This document shows positions 16,036 through 24,765 of a stretch of DNA of 33,142 nucleotides, in pieces. The number at the start of each line of letters is the position of its first letter. Position 1 is the first letter of the stretch. Position numbers and translations under genes: made by a program. The stretch is from Bacteroidota bacterium (GTDB taxonomy: Bacteria > Bacteroidota > Bacteroidia > UKL13-3). The DNA is taken from positions 1-33,142 of the forward strand of contig JAIXWI010000035.1 of NCBI GenBank assembly GCA_027491355.1. Direction: 5' to 3'. Below the pieces are notes generated by a model. That model worked only from the letters and a program-made list of their open reading frames with translations, had not been told where the DNA came from and searched no databases.

Positions 16036-18228
16036 ATGATTAAAAGTAGCAAGCAAATAACAAACCTGTCATTCTTAGGATTGGCAAACAGCTATGCACA
16101 GTTATTTCTTTCTACGAACCAGTTAGCTGGTTTACTTATAGGTATTGCAAGTTTTATTGATCCCATAGCCGGAAGTTGTGGGCTTGCAATGACTTTGTTA
16201 ACCAATGCCATTGCTTATCTGTTTCAACTTAACCAAGCTAAAATAAAATCGGGCACATTGGGCTACAATGCCCTTTTGACTGGATTGTTTATTGGTCATT
16301 CGTTTACATGGAGCCCCTATTTAATTCTGATTTTACTAACTGGTAGTATCTTATGCTTAATGCTTACAGTTACTTTTGAAAATTGGCTCAGTAAAAATGC
16401 ATTACCCTTTTTGAGTTTACCTTTTTTAGCTTGTGTATGGCTTTTAAAATTAGCTACCACCGGCTTGAGTAATTTAGATCCAAACTTAAATGAGTTATTT
16501 GTTTTCAATCATTTGTACAGGGTTGGTGGAGAAAACCTACTCAACACTTATTTGTCTATAGAACAGCTTCCCATTCCTCAGGTAATTGCAGTATACTTTA
16601 AATCGTTGGGTGCAGTTTTGTTTCAATACAGCCTAGGCTCAGGAATTTTGGTTGCAACCGCAATTTTAATACATTCCAGAATTGCGTTTTCATTGTCTGT
16701 TTTGAGTTTTATTTCAGGGTATCTCTTTTACCAAATTATTGGAGCCAATATGAATGATCTCAACTATGGATTCATTGGCTTTAATTTCATTTTGAGTGGA
16801 ATGGCCTTGGGAGGGTTTTATTTGATACCAAGTAGGTGGTCTTTTTTATTGACATTATTGATTTCTCCAACCATTGCAATAATTGGAATAGGGTCTGAAA
16901 AAATACTAAGTGTGTTTCAAATCCCTTTACTTTCCCTTCCTTTCAACTTGTTTGTTATTTTGTTCTTGTACTTTTTATACTTCAGAGAAAAAGCTGTTTT
17001 TCTTCACTTGACACCGAACCAATTTGCCTCACCAGAAAAGAATTTATACAGTTACCAAAATAAAGCAAATAGGTATGGGGGCCTTGCATCGTTTAAAATA
17101 CACTTACCAATTATTGGTAAGATGAGAATTTCACAAGGTCATGATGGTAAAATTACTCACTTATCTGATTGGAAATATGCATGGGATTTTGATGCTACAG
17201 ACGCCGAGAATAGAACCTACCGATTACCAGGTATTTTAGTTGAAGATTATTACTGCTACAACCTGCCCGTTATTGCTCCTGCATCTGGAACAGTTGTTAA
17301 GGTAACAGACCATGTCAAAGACAATAGCATTAACCAAGTAAACCTTACAGAAAACTGGGGAAATACCGTAATCATTCAACATGCTCCTTATTTATTTAGT
17401 AAATTGTCTCACTTAAAAAAAGGATCAATAAAAGTTCAGGAAGGAGAATGGGTTGCTATGGGAAAAACCATTGGAAATATTGGCAACTCAGGAAGATCTC
17501 CAGAACCCCATTTACATTTTCAATTGCAAAGCACTCCCTACATTGGTTCACCTACACTTCATTTCCCAATTAGTAATTATATTGAATTTATAGAAGAGCG
17601 AGTTTCATTCAAAAGAAACGGAGTTCCAAAAATTGGTAACTGGGTAGAGAATCCTATTCCCAATAAATTACTACAAGAGTCTCTTTCTTTCATTCCCGGT
17701 AAAAAATACAATTGGCATATTTCTGAAACCAATCAAATAGAAACATGGGAATCGCATACCGATGCATACAATAACCGTTATTTATTCGACTCAAAAACCT
17801 CTTCATATATGTATTTCTCAAATGACAATCAACTTTTTGAGGCACATTCATTTTATGGTGATAAAAACAGTTTACTTTTTCATTTTTATATAGCGTCTCA
17901 ACAAATTTTGATGAGCTTCTATCCAAATCTTCGGATTGAAAACCCATTGAATATCAGCGAAGTTTATTCAGCATCCCAACGATTTTTACAAGATTGGATT
18001 GCCCCATTTTACTTGTATTTACAAGCAAAATGTATGCTCAACTATGCTCACATAGATGACGACATTCAATCACCAAAAATCATACTTGAGGGAATGGTGC
18101 AGCCTAGCAATTTACTGTCTAAAAAATCATTTTTTGATTTTAAACTAGAATTTGAAAACGGTCAATTGTCACAATTTAAATTAAATTCAAGTAATCAGCA
18201 ATTAACTGCTACATGTGTCAGCAACTAA
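16036..18228 (+). CDS. urea-transporter-like membrane protein fused to M23 metallopeptidase domain
   Basis: 730 residues. Residues 1-320 are hydrophobic with about ten membrane segments and two related halves, each with a urea-transporter-like loop: GTLGYNALLTGLFIGHSF (73-90) and LNYGFIGFNFILSGMALGG (242-260). After a short linker, residues about 350-515 are an M23 peptidase/LytM domain: ITHLSDWKYAWDFDA (His375, Asp384), LPVIAPASGTVVKV, NTVIIQHAP (His449) and SPEPHLHFQL (His492, His494). The His-to-Asp spacing is wider than the classic HxxxD but the metal and catalytic residues appear present. The last ~215 residues are unrecognised. It would combine passage of a small solute with an enzymatic or binding module facing the periplasm. 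It overlaps the next gene by 16 bp. Confidence 0.85.
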   Translation: MIKSSKQITNLSFLGLANSYAQLFLSTNQLAGLLIGIASFIDPIAGSCGLAMTLLTNAIAYLFQLNQAKIKSGTLGYNALLTGLFIGHSFTWSPYLILILLTGSILCLMLTVTFENWLSKNALPFLSLPFLACVWLLKLATTGLSNLDPNLNELFVFNHLYRVGGENLLNTYLSIEQLPIPQVIAVYFKSLGAVLFQYSLGSGILVATAILIHSRIAFSLSVLSFISGYLFYQIIGANMNDLNYGFIGFNFILSGMALGGFYLIPSRWSFLLTLLISPTIAIIGIGSEKILSVFQIPLLSLPFNLFVILFLYFLYFREKAVFLHLTPNQFASPEKNLYSYQNKANRYGGLASFKIHLPIIGKMRISQGHDGKITHLSDWKYAWDFDATDAENRTYRLPGILVEDYYCYNLPVIAPASGTVVKVTDHVKDNSINQVNLTENWGNTVIIQHAPYLFSKLSHLKKGSIKVQEGEWVAMGKTIGNIGNSGRSPEPHLHFQLQSTPYIGSPTLHFPISNYIEFIEERVSFKRNGVPKIGNWVENPIPNKLLQESLSFIPGKKYNWHISETNQIETWESHTDAYNNRYLFDSKTSSYMYFSNDNQLFEAHSFYGDKNSLLFHFYIASQQILMSFYPNLRIENPLNISEVYSASQRFLQDWIAPFYLYLQAKCMLNYAHIDDDIQSPKIILEGMVQPSNLLSKKSFFDFKLEFENGQLSQFKLNSSNQQLTATCVSN

Positions 18229-19388
18229 AAAAAATTATAATTTTCGTTGGTATTCTAATTTGTTCGTTGCAATTAACCTCACAAACAATTGGTTCATTTG
18301 TTGGATTGACAGATTCTATTGCAGCATTTGAAAAACAAAAAAACTTTACCAAAATTATCGCAATTGGTAAATTAGCCATTCACCGAGATATTGATTTTTA
18401 CAAACTCAGAATGAGCTTAGGAAATGCTTATTTAAATAAAGGTAACTTTCAACAAGCATACTTGCATTTCAATAAGGCTTATCAATTTGACCCTTCTTCA
18501 ATTGAGGCCTTACAGAATTTGAATACTTGTGCTGTTTTGAATGGTCAAAATAATTTAAGCAATTATTACAAACCTAAATTGGGAATTACCAACCAAGTTT
18601 TACAAAAAGTTTATGCTGAAACCGGAAGTAAATTAAGTAGTAGAACGGATTCAATCAATCACCTCTATTATGTTCATTTAGGCTTATTATTGAATATTAG
18701 TAAACAATTAGAAACCTACCAAGGATATTTTTATTGTACTCAAAAGAGTAGTCTTTATGATGTAACGCAACACCAATATCTTGGCATAGCAACAATTGTA
18801 TTAAATCCTACTTTACAACTTAAACTTGGATTTTCTTATTTACAGGCTTTGGTTAATGAGCACTTTCAAAATAGTCAACAAACCATAGCTAATTTTACAG
18901 AGGCCATTACCATCAACAAGCAAATTGCTAACCTGAATATTGGATTAAATGCTGCCATTTGCAGGTTAAATAAACAAGAACAATGGCAAATTGGAGCACT
19001 GTTTCAATATGCACCACTTGGAAACGACAAATTGAACATTCAATTCAATCCCATTTTACAAAACCAAAACACAGAATACAAAGTCATTTACAATCCTAGT
19101 GTTTCCATCAAATTATGGAAGAATAGTTGGCTAATAGGCACTTATACTTATGCGAACACTACTAACTATATAGAACAAGAAGGATTTATGGTACACAACA
19201 ATTACGATACAACTAATGATAAATTTGCATTGATGTTCAATTACAAAACACAAAGCAATAAAGATTTTTATCTTTGTTATCAATTAGAAAGCAAAACCAG
19301 AAAGTATTTGGAGCCGCTTTATTATTCAGAAGTCAATCAAGTATACACCTTTAATAATTTAATCATAGGCTATACCCTTAAAAACTAA
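18213..19388 (+). CDS. TPR plus outer-membrane barrel protein (YaiO-like architecture)
   Basis: 391 residues with a signal peptide (QLKKIIIFVGILICSLQLTS). Residues about 65-115 hold a TPR pair (LGNAYLNKGNFQQAYLHFNK, then AYQFDPSSIEALQNLNT). From about 145 to the end, alternating strands such as YYVHLGLLLNISKQ, NLNIGLNAAICRL and WLIGTYTYANTT, with the final strand NLIIGYTLKN ending in an aromatic-rich turn, suggest an outer-membrane barrel. The order TPR then barrel recalls YaiO-type proteins; this is inference from layout. It overlaps the transporter fusion by 16 bp and the secreted TPR gene follows after 3 bp, so it is likely the outer-membrane part of the same pathway. Confidence 0.72.
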   Translation: MCQQLKKIIIFVGILICSLQLTSQTIGSFVGLTDSIAAFEKQKNFTKIIAIGKLAIHRDIDFYKLRMSLGNAYLNKGNFQQAYLHFNKAYQFDPSSIEALQNLNTCAVLNGQNNLSNYYKPKLGITNQVLQKVYAETGSKLSSRTDSINHLYYVHLGLLLNISKQLETYQGYFYCTQKSSLYDVTQHQYLGIATIVLNPTLQLKLGFSYLQALVNEHFQNSQQTIANFTEAITINKQIANLNIGLNAAICRLNKQEQWQIGALFQYAPLGNDKLNIQFNPILQNQNTEYKVIYNPSVSIKLWKNSWLIGTYTYANTTNYIEQEGFMVHNNYDTTNDKFALMFNYKTQSNKDFYLCYQLESKTRKYLEPLYYSEVNQVYTFNNLIIGYTLKN

Positions 19389-19391
19389 TAT

Positions 19392-20003
19392 ATGAACAAA
19401 ATAATTACCATTTTTTACCTATTCATTCTGTTCAATACTACTTTATTTGCTCAGAATAACAAGTTGGCCACCGCATTTAGCAACAGCTATCAATTTGAAA
19501 AGAAAGGTGATTACATAAATGCCCAAAAAGAAATACTGGCTGTTTACCAAGACAAAAGCTATGAAATGAATTTGCGTTTAGGTTGGCTATTGTACAATGA
19601 AGGTGAAATGATCAAGTCTAAGGAATATTATGAAAAAGCAATTGCTATCATGCCTTATGCCATTGAGCCAAAACTAGGTATAGTGTATCCACTTTCTAGC
19701 ATAGGGAACTGGGATGCTGTGCTTGAAACATATTTGAAAATTTTAAAAGTTGACCCAAATAACAATTTAGTAAATTATAGAACTGGTTTGATTTACTACA
19801 ACAGAAAAGAGTATGCAAAAGCCATTGGCTATTTGCAAAAAAACATCAATTTGTATCCATTCAATTATGAGAATTTAATACTTTCGGCATGGGCTCATTT
19901 GTATGCAGGACAAAATACTGAAGCAAAAGCTTTGTTTGAAAAATGTTTATTAATTAACATTGAAGATGAATCAGCTAAAGCTGGACTGAAACTGATAAAA
20001 TAA
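19392..20003 (+). CDS. secreted/periplasmic TPR protein
   Basis: 203 residues, with signal peptide MNKIITIFYLFILFNTTLFA. The mature part is a run of about four to five tetratricopeptide repeats, for example AQKEILAVYQ, LRLGWLLYNEGEMIKSKEYY with EKAIAIMPYAIEPK following, YRTGLIYYNRKEYAKAIGYL and LSAWAHLYAGQNTEAKALFE. TPR arrays are protein-protein scaffolds. It probably bridges the inner-membrane fusion protein and the outer-membrane TPR-barrel protein encoded just upstream (3-bp gap). No enzyme motif is seen. Confidence 0.85.
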   Translation: MNKIITIFYLFILFNTTLFAQNNKLATAFSNSYQFEKKGDYINAQKEILAVYQDKSYEMNLRLGWLLYNEGEMIKSKEYYEKAIAIMPYAIEPKLGIVYPLSSIGNWDAVLETYLKILKVDPNNNLVNYRTGLIYYNRKEYAKAIGYLQKNINLYPFNYENLILSAWAHLYAGQNTEAKALFEKCLLINIEDESAKAGLKLIK

Positions 20004-20007
20004 CACT

Positions 20008-20955
20008 GTGAAATTAAAACTCGATTTCTATTTTGAAGCAAACAAAGAACGGATCAATCACCATTCCAATGTGATTTTCACTGGCTCATGCTTTGCCTTT
20101 CAAATGCATGAAAAACTCAGTCAACTAAAATTGAACGCTCAATTTTTAGGAAATGGTATTGTATTTCACCCCAGCATCATTGCTGAATACATTCAGCTTT
20201 GTTTAAAAAAAGAAGACTTTCCTGAACACTTAGTGTTTGAACACAATGGCATTTGGCATTCTTGGATGCACCATGGTTCAGTATGGGCCAATACAAAGTC
20301 TGAACTATTAACAAACATCAACTATGTGTTACAAAAAGATGCTGCAATGCTTTTAACTAGCAAGCAATTGGTAGTAACATTTGGAAGTAGTTATGTTTAC
20401 AGCAAATTGGAGAATGGAATTGCTGTTGCTAATTGTCATAAAGTTCCCTCATCTCATTTCATTAAGCAATTGAGTAGCCATTTTGAAATGCTACAAATTT
20501 GGATGCAGTGCATCAATGAACTAAAAAGACAGAACCCTTCAATTAGTTTTATATTCTCTGTAAGTCCAGTAAAATATATCAAAGATGGCATACATGAAAA
20601 CAATATCAGTAAAGCCAATTTGTTAATTTTGGTTAATGAAATTTGTAAATCCAATGACGCTGCTTATTATTTTCCAGCTTTTGAAATTTTACAGGATGAG
20701 TTAAGAGATTATCGGTTTTATGCCAGCGATTTTTCACATCCAACTGAACAAGCCATAGCTTATATTTTTGAACTGTTTACAGACAAATGCATTGACCAAG
20801 ATACACAAATTGTTTTGAATGAAATTGGGGCTTACAATCAATTATTGAATCACCGCATTTTGCATGCTAACACCAAAGAACATGCTTTATTAGAAGGCAA
20901 AAAAGTACACGTTCTGTCACAACTTAAACAACGCTATCCTCATTTAAACTGGTAA
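20008..20955 (+). CDS. GSCFA-family (SGNH-like hydrolase) protein
   Basis: 315 residues starting with GTG, 4 bp after the TPR gene. The name-giving motif is FTGSCFAFQMHEKL (Gly26-Ala30), where Ser27 sits as an SGNH/GDSL block I nucleophile would. FGSSYVYSKLENG lies mid-chain, and FYASDFSHPTEQA gives Asp241 and His244 with the D-x-x-H spacing of SGNH block V. No signal peptide is visible, so it is probably cytoplasmic. SGNH-fold enzymes are esterases or acyltransferases; no reaction is established for this family to my knowledge. GSCFA genes are common in Bacteroidota in varied contexts, so its place in the pathway run is less certain than that of the six genes before it. Confidence 0.88.
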   Translation: MKLKLDFYFEANKERINHHSNVIFTGSCFAFQMHEKLSQLKLNAQFLGNGIVFHPSIIAEYIQLCLKKEDFPEHLVFEHNGIWHSWMHHGSVWANTKSELLTNINYVLQKDAAMLLTSKQLVVTFGSSYVYSKLENGIAVANCHKVPSSHFIKQLSSHFEMLQIWMQCINELKRQNPSISFIFSVSPVKYIKDGIHENNISKANLLILVNEICKSNDAAYYFPAFEILQDELRDYRFYASDFSHPTEQAIAYIFELFTDKCIDQDTQIVLNEIGAYNQLLNHRILHANTKEHALLEGKKVHVLSQLKQRYPHLNW

Positions 20956-21357
20956 TTTCTCAGCCAATTGTGGCATCCTATAAACCATTATAAATGTAAA
21001 GATTGCGTGCATAGGGAGCACCAAAAATGGAAAGTTAATTGGCGTGGGCGACCCATCAGATAACTGCGCTTCAAAAGCTGTAAAATTGCTGAAAACAAAA
21101 AAAGCTACTCCAAGAAAATAATACAAAAAACGGCCTTTACTAAAAAACTTTGTCAATAAATAATAGCCATTGGTAGCAAACAATGCAGCTAAAAAAGTAG
21201 ACAAAACCACAGCCATCATAAAGCCCTTAGGTAAACCTTGAATACTGAGTAATTGAACAATCACGAGCCCCCAAAAACAATTTAAAACGCTCGCCCAGAT
21301 GGCCAATCTTAAATTAAGTTTTAACAAAAGGAAGAAACGGTTAGCCTGATGAGACAT
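20944..21357 (-). CDS. small four-helix membrane protein (DUF6069-like)
   Basis: 137 residues with four predicted membrane helices: about 17-37 (LAIWASVLNCFWGLVIVQLL), 47-70 (MAVVLSTFLAALFATNGYYL), 78-97 (LYYFLGVAFFVFSNFTAF) and 108-128 (FPFLVLPMHAIFTFIMVYRM). The layout and a His in the last helix resemble DUF6069-type proteins, a tentative match. Function unknown. Its ATG directly abuts the lipA stop (21357/21358), so it is in the lipA operon. Its 3' end overlaps the convergent GSCFA gene by 12 bp. Confidence 0.75.
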   Translation of the reverse strand: MSHQANRFFLLLKLNLRLAIWASVLNCFWGLVIVQLLSIQGLPKGFMMAVVLSTFLAALFATNGYYLLTKFFSKGRFLYYFLGVAFFVFSNFTAFEAQLSDGSPTPINFPFLVLPMHAIFTFIMVYRMPQLAEKLPV

Positions 21358-22224
21358 TTAAATATGCTTTTCTGCATGATAAGAACTCCTTACCAATGCA
21401 CCCGATTCTACATATTTGAAGCCTTTACTTAAACCAGCTTCTTTGTAGAAAGTAAATTGCTCAGGTGTGATAAATTCCTCTACATTCAAATGCATTTTAG
21501 TAGGCTGCAAATATTGGCCTAACGTTAATACATCGCAACCATTTGCAACCAAATCATCCATAATTTCCAATACTTCTTGTTCTGTTTCACCTAATCCCAA
21601 CATGATACCACTTTTTGTTCTTCTGCCTCTTGCTTTGGTTAAACGAATTTGTTCTAAACTGCGTTCATATTTGGCTTGAGGCCTAACCTTACGGTAAAGC
21701 CTTTTTACAGTTTCCATATTATGAGAAACAACCTCGGGCTTTTCATCAATTACTTGATAAAGTAAATCCCATTTGGTCATAAAATCAGGTATCAATGTTT
21801 CCATTGTTGTGCCAGGACATTCTTGCTTGATTAACCTAATGGTATCGGCCCATACTTTAGCTCCTTTATCAGGTAATTCATCGCGGTTCACTGAAGTAAT
21901 TACGGCATGCTTCACCTTCATTAATTTAACTGCTTCTGCTACTCTTTTAGGCTCTTCCGTATCATATCCCATAGCTCTTCCAGTTGCAACAGCGCAAAAT
22001 GAACATGAGCGGGTGCAAGTATTTCCTAAAATCATGAAGGTTGCGGTTCCTTCCCCCCAACATTCTCCCATGTTTGGGCAATTCCCACTTTCACAAATGG
22101 TATGTAATTGGTAATGGTCTACGAGTTGTCTTACCTTTTTATAATTTTCTCCAGTTGGTAATTTTACTTTAAGCCATGCTGGTTTTTTTGTTTTTTCTTC
22201 TCCTAAAACTGGTAATGCTATCAT
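21358..22224 (-). CDS. lipA: lipoyl synthase
   Basis: A radical SAM enzyme that inserts two sulfur atoms into octanoyl-protein to form the lipoyl cofactor of 2-oxoacid dehydrogenases and glycine cleavage. 288 residues, the normal size. The auxiliary cluster cysteines are Cys44, Cys49 and Cys55 ([12 protein letters not shown]). The radical SAM cluster is Cys70, Cys74 and Cys77 (TCTRSCSFC). The C-terminal RSSYHA holds the serine that ligates the auxiliary cluster. Other family stretches are [14 protein letters not shown] and [14 protein letters not shown]. It lies 2 bp after the upstream membrane-protein gene and abuts the four-helix membrane gene downstream. Confidence 0.98.
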   Translation of the reverse strand: MIALPVLGEEKTKKPAWLKVKLPTGENYKKVRQLVDHYQLHTICESGNCPNMGECWGEGTATFMILGNTCTRSCSFCAVATGRAMGYDTEEPKRVAEAVKLMKVKHAVITSVNRDELPDKGAKVWADTIRLIKQECPGTTMETLIPDFMTKWDLLYQVIDEKPEVVSHNMETVKRLYRKVRPQAKYERSLEQIRLTKARGRRTKSGIMLGLGETEQEVLEIMDDLVANGCDVLTLGQYLQPTKMHLNVEEFITPEQFTFYKEAGLSKGFKYVESGALVRSSYHAEKHI

Positions 22225-22226
22225 TG

Positions 22227-22982
22227 TTAATTTTTAATTCCCCAATTAAATGCCAAATACAAACCTAAGAATTTTGATTCATATGGTAAACTTGCCATCA
22301 TTGGAATTCCTGAAATAAACGTATCAAATGTAATACCTGCTTCGATGCTTTTAGTTTCGTCTGGAAACTGCCCCCACTCTACTTCTAGCCCTGCCCTGCC
22401 ATAGCCACCTAGTTGTGCATCAATTGCAGACATGCCAGAAAAGAACGATGAATTCCCATAAATTCTATAAACATCTTTGTGTTTATTGGGGTCATACCTT
22501 TCAGAAACTAAATACCCACTTGGTGCAGCATTTGAATACGGATAAAAAATATCTAAATAAACAGGTTTTAAAAGTGCTAAACTCACTCCTGCTGCATAAT
22601 TAAAACGCAAAGACAAAGCATTTTTATAAGGTCTTTCTGTGAGCATGATTGTTTGTCCTACTCCATTTCTTAAAAAGAAAACAGTGTTCAACCTACCAAA
22701 TGAATATTGATTGGGCTGCTCTGTTATTGCACCGTTTCGTCTAATTTCTTTTGGGTGTTTAATTCTGCACAATTCAGCTTCATAAAAACTAGATTTCAAT
22801 GCATTTTGATGCCAATTGTATCTAAACTGAATGCCTCCTAAACCAAAAGTATTCACATTCAAGCCAAACTGATAATGGTTATTGTAAACCATTTCAGGCT
22901 CATTGATTGGAACGTTTTGAGCGCCCAATAAGATTGCAGAGCAACTAAAATAAAGTAACAAAAATCGCTGTAAATGTGTCAA
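22227..22982 (-). CDS. conserved outer-membrane barrel protein, start uncertain
   Basis: The stop is at 22227. The frame is open up to 23054, past the divergent OsmC gene's start. An in-frame TTG at 22982 gives a good signal peptide ((M)[20 protein letters not shown]) without overlapping that gene, so about 251 residues are proposed; ATG at 23021 is the alternative. The mature protein has many amphipathic strands and Gly/Tyr/Phe ([40 protein letters not shown]) and ends [14 protein letters not shown], a typical barrel end. The family seems specific to Bacteroidota and is of unknown function. It is the first gene of the lipA transcript. Confidence 0.75.
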   Translation of the reverse strand: MTHLQRFLLLYFSCSAILLGAQNVPINEPEMVYNNHYQFGLNVNTFGLGGIQFRYNWHQNALKSSFYEAELCRIKHPKEIRRNGAITEQPNQYSFGRLNTVFFLRNGVGQTIMLTERPYKNALSLRFNYAAGVSLALLKPVYLDIFYPYSNAAPSGYLVSERYDPNKHKDVYRIYGNSSFFSGMSAIDAQLGGYGRAGLEVEWGQFPDETKSIEAGITFDTFISGIPMMASLPYESKFLGLYLAFNWGIKN

Positions 22983-23011
22983 TTTCTTAAATTTGTTTAA
23001 ACTTAAAACGA

Positions 23012-23434
23012 ATGTACACATCTGAGTTGATTTATCAAGGCAATTTAAGAGCAAATGCTACACATTTACAATCTGGAACCATTATTGAAACTGATGCCCC
23101 AACAGATAACAATGGAAAAGGTGAGCGTTTTTCACCAACAGATTTAATGGCAACATCTCTTGGAAGTTGTGCACTTACCGTAATGGGAATTGAAGCAAAC
23201 AAGCTTGGGGTAAATATTGATGGGAGCACTGTTCAAGTAAAAAAAACAATGGGAATCAACCCAAGAAGGGTTATAAAAATTGAAGTGAAAATGAACATTG
23301 TGCACAAAGGATGTGACTCAAATCAAGAAGCAAAATTGATTGAGACTGGATTGAATTGTCCTGTATCTAAAAGCCTTCACCCTGAACTCATTCAGGATTT
23401 TCAGTTTAACTTTACAGAACTGAAACAAGGATAG
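23012..23434 (+). CDS. OsmC-family peroxiredoxin-like protein
   Basis: 140 residues with the OsmC/Ohr fold pattern. The first cysteine is Cys53 in TSLGSCALTVMGIEA and the second is Cys116 in NCPVSKSLHPEL; FSPTDLMATSLG just before the first is typical. OsmC/Ohr proteins reduce organic hydroperoxides in the cytoplasm with this cysteine pair. The short form here is closer to the YhfA-like branch, whose substrate is less certain. An extra Cys101 is not part of the motif. It is divergent from the lipA operon; the two starts are only about 30 bp apart. Confidence 0.92.
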   Translation: MYTSELIYQGNLRANATHLQSGTIIETDAPTDNNGKGERFSPTDLMATSLGSCALTVMGIEANKLGVNIDGSTVQVKKTMGINPRRVIKIEVKMNIVHKGCDSNQEAKLIETGLNCPVSKSLHPELIQDFQFNFTELKQG

Positions 23435-23526
23435 CTTTTAAACTCAATTGAAATTTTGGGCATGAGCCTTTGCAAGCGCTGAGGCTCAATACAGCCATTA
23501 AACTTAATCCTAATACTATTTTTTTC

Positions 23527-24765
23527 ATGTCAGTAACTATAAACGATGAACATTTTGACTTTGATGTACTCAGCAAATTTGACCTTGCATCCTTTATTCA
23601 TGAAAACAAGTACCAAAAACCTGAAACCTTTTTATTACAAAGCAAATATAACACCAAGAAATTAAATTGGTTTTTAGCTGAGCAATTAAAGGCTTATCCA
23701 AAAGCCGTTCACAAATTACCAACTTTTACATCAACACATTGTTGGTTTACCAGTAAAAGTTATGAACAGTCGAGCAGTGAGTCGTCTGCTTTATTCAAAT
23801 CTAGTTTATTCAATGGAGGCAAAATACTGGATTTATCTGGCGGATTGGGCGTTGATGATTGGGCTTTTGCTAAATCTTTTGAACAAGTCGTTTCATTAGA
23901 TCCTGATTCGGAGTTAAATGCAATTGTTCGTTTAAATTGGCTCAAGTTAAACTTGCAGAACTGTAACCGATTAACCACTACAGCTGAAGCTTATTTGAAA
24001 ACCCATTCTGGCAATCAGTTTGATTTAATTTATCTGGATGCAGATAGAAGATCAAATACAAACCGTCAATCAGGTATTGAAGGGGGGACACCCAATTTCT
24101 TTGAGATAAAAGAAGAATTGTTTAAAATGAGTGGCAAGATTCTTCTAAAACTATCGCCCTTAATTGACATCAATTATTGTATGAAAACACTGCCACATTT
24201 AAATACAATTTGGATTGTCAGTGTGCAACAAGAAGTAAAAGAAATACTTTGTTATTTAGAGAATAGCTCAAACAAAGCATCAGCTTCCATCCATGTCATT
24301 GAAATTGACAAAAAAGGAATTGTACACGAGTTGAAACAGATCAATTCAATTGAGAATTTAGCATCAAATGAAAAGCAAGGAATTACTGAAACTGTTTTTT
24401 TTGAACCATCTTCTGCATTGATTAAAAGTGGCTTAACCTTGGCTCATACTAAAAAATATCAACTGGCCCCAATCGGAATAAACACACTCTATTTTACAGG
24501 CAAAACACCCATCATTGAACTAAAAAATCATGGTAGATTTTTTAAACTAATACACCAAGAAACATACAATAAGCGTCAATTTTTAACCTACTTAATTGAG
24601 AACAAAATAGAGCTGATGACTATCAGCACAAGAAATTTTGGAATGGATGCTGAAGCATTGACAAAAGTTTTGAAAATAAAACCTGGAGGTGACGATTATT
24701 TTTTCTTTGGTAAAAACACCCAAGGCATTAGGTTATTTTTTCATTGTAAAAAACTACCTGCTTAA
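23527..24765 (+). CDS. THUMP-like / PG_1098-type class I methyltransferase-fold protein
   Basis: About 412 residues from the ATG at 23527. An upstream in-frame TTG (23470) would add 19 residues with no family look. The N-terminal helical part leads to a Rossmann methyltransferase core with SAM loop ILDLSGGLGVDDWAFAK, acidic strand end VVSLDPDSEL and motif IV-like DLIYLDADRRS. The C-terminal ~170 residues include the ferredoxin-like part and a THUMP-like end (RFFKLIHQETYNKRQF and KIKPGGDDYFFFG). This matches the PG_1098-type proteins of Bacteroidota, thought to act on RNA; the target is unknown. Its TAA overlaps the convergent transglycosylase stop in one TTAA. Confidence 0.85.
   Translation: MSVTINDEHFDFDVLSKFDLASFIHENKYQKPETFLLQSKYNTKKLNWFLAEQLKAYPKAVHKLPTFTSTHCWFTSKSYEQSSSESSALFKSSLFNGGKILDLSGGLGVDDWAFAKSFEQVVSLDPDSELNAIVRLNWLKLNLQNCNRLTTTAEAYLKTHSGNQFDLIYLDADRRSNTNRQSGIEGGTPNFFEIKEELFKMSGKILLKLSPLIDINYCMKTLPHLNTIWIVSVQQEVKEILCYLENSSNKASASIHVIEIDKKGIVHELKQINSIENLASNEKQGITETVFFEPSSALIKSGLTLAHTKKYQLAPIGINTLYFTGKTPIIELKNHGRFFKLIHQETYNKRQFLTYLIENKIELMTISTRNFGMDAEALTKVLKIKPGGDDYFFFGKNTQGIRLFFHCKKLPA

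Noticed and set aside
23461-23486. Short hairpin (GAGCC/GGCTC) before the THUMP-like methyltransferase gene
   Set aside because: Five-base stem with a long loop and no T-run; too weak to call a terminator or regulatory element.
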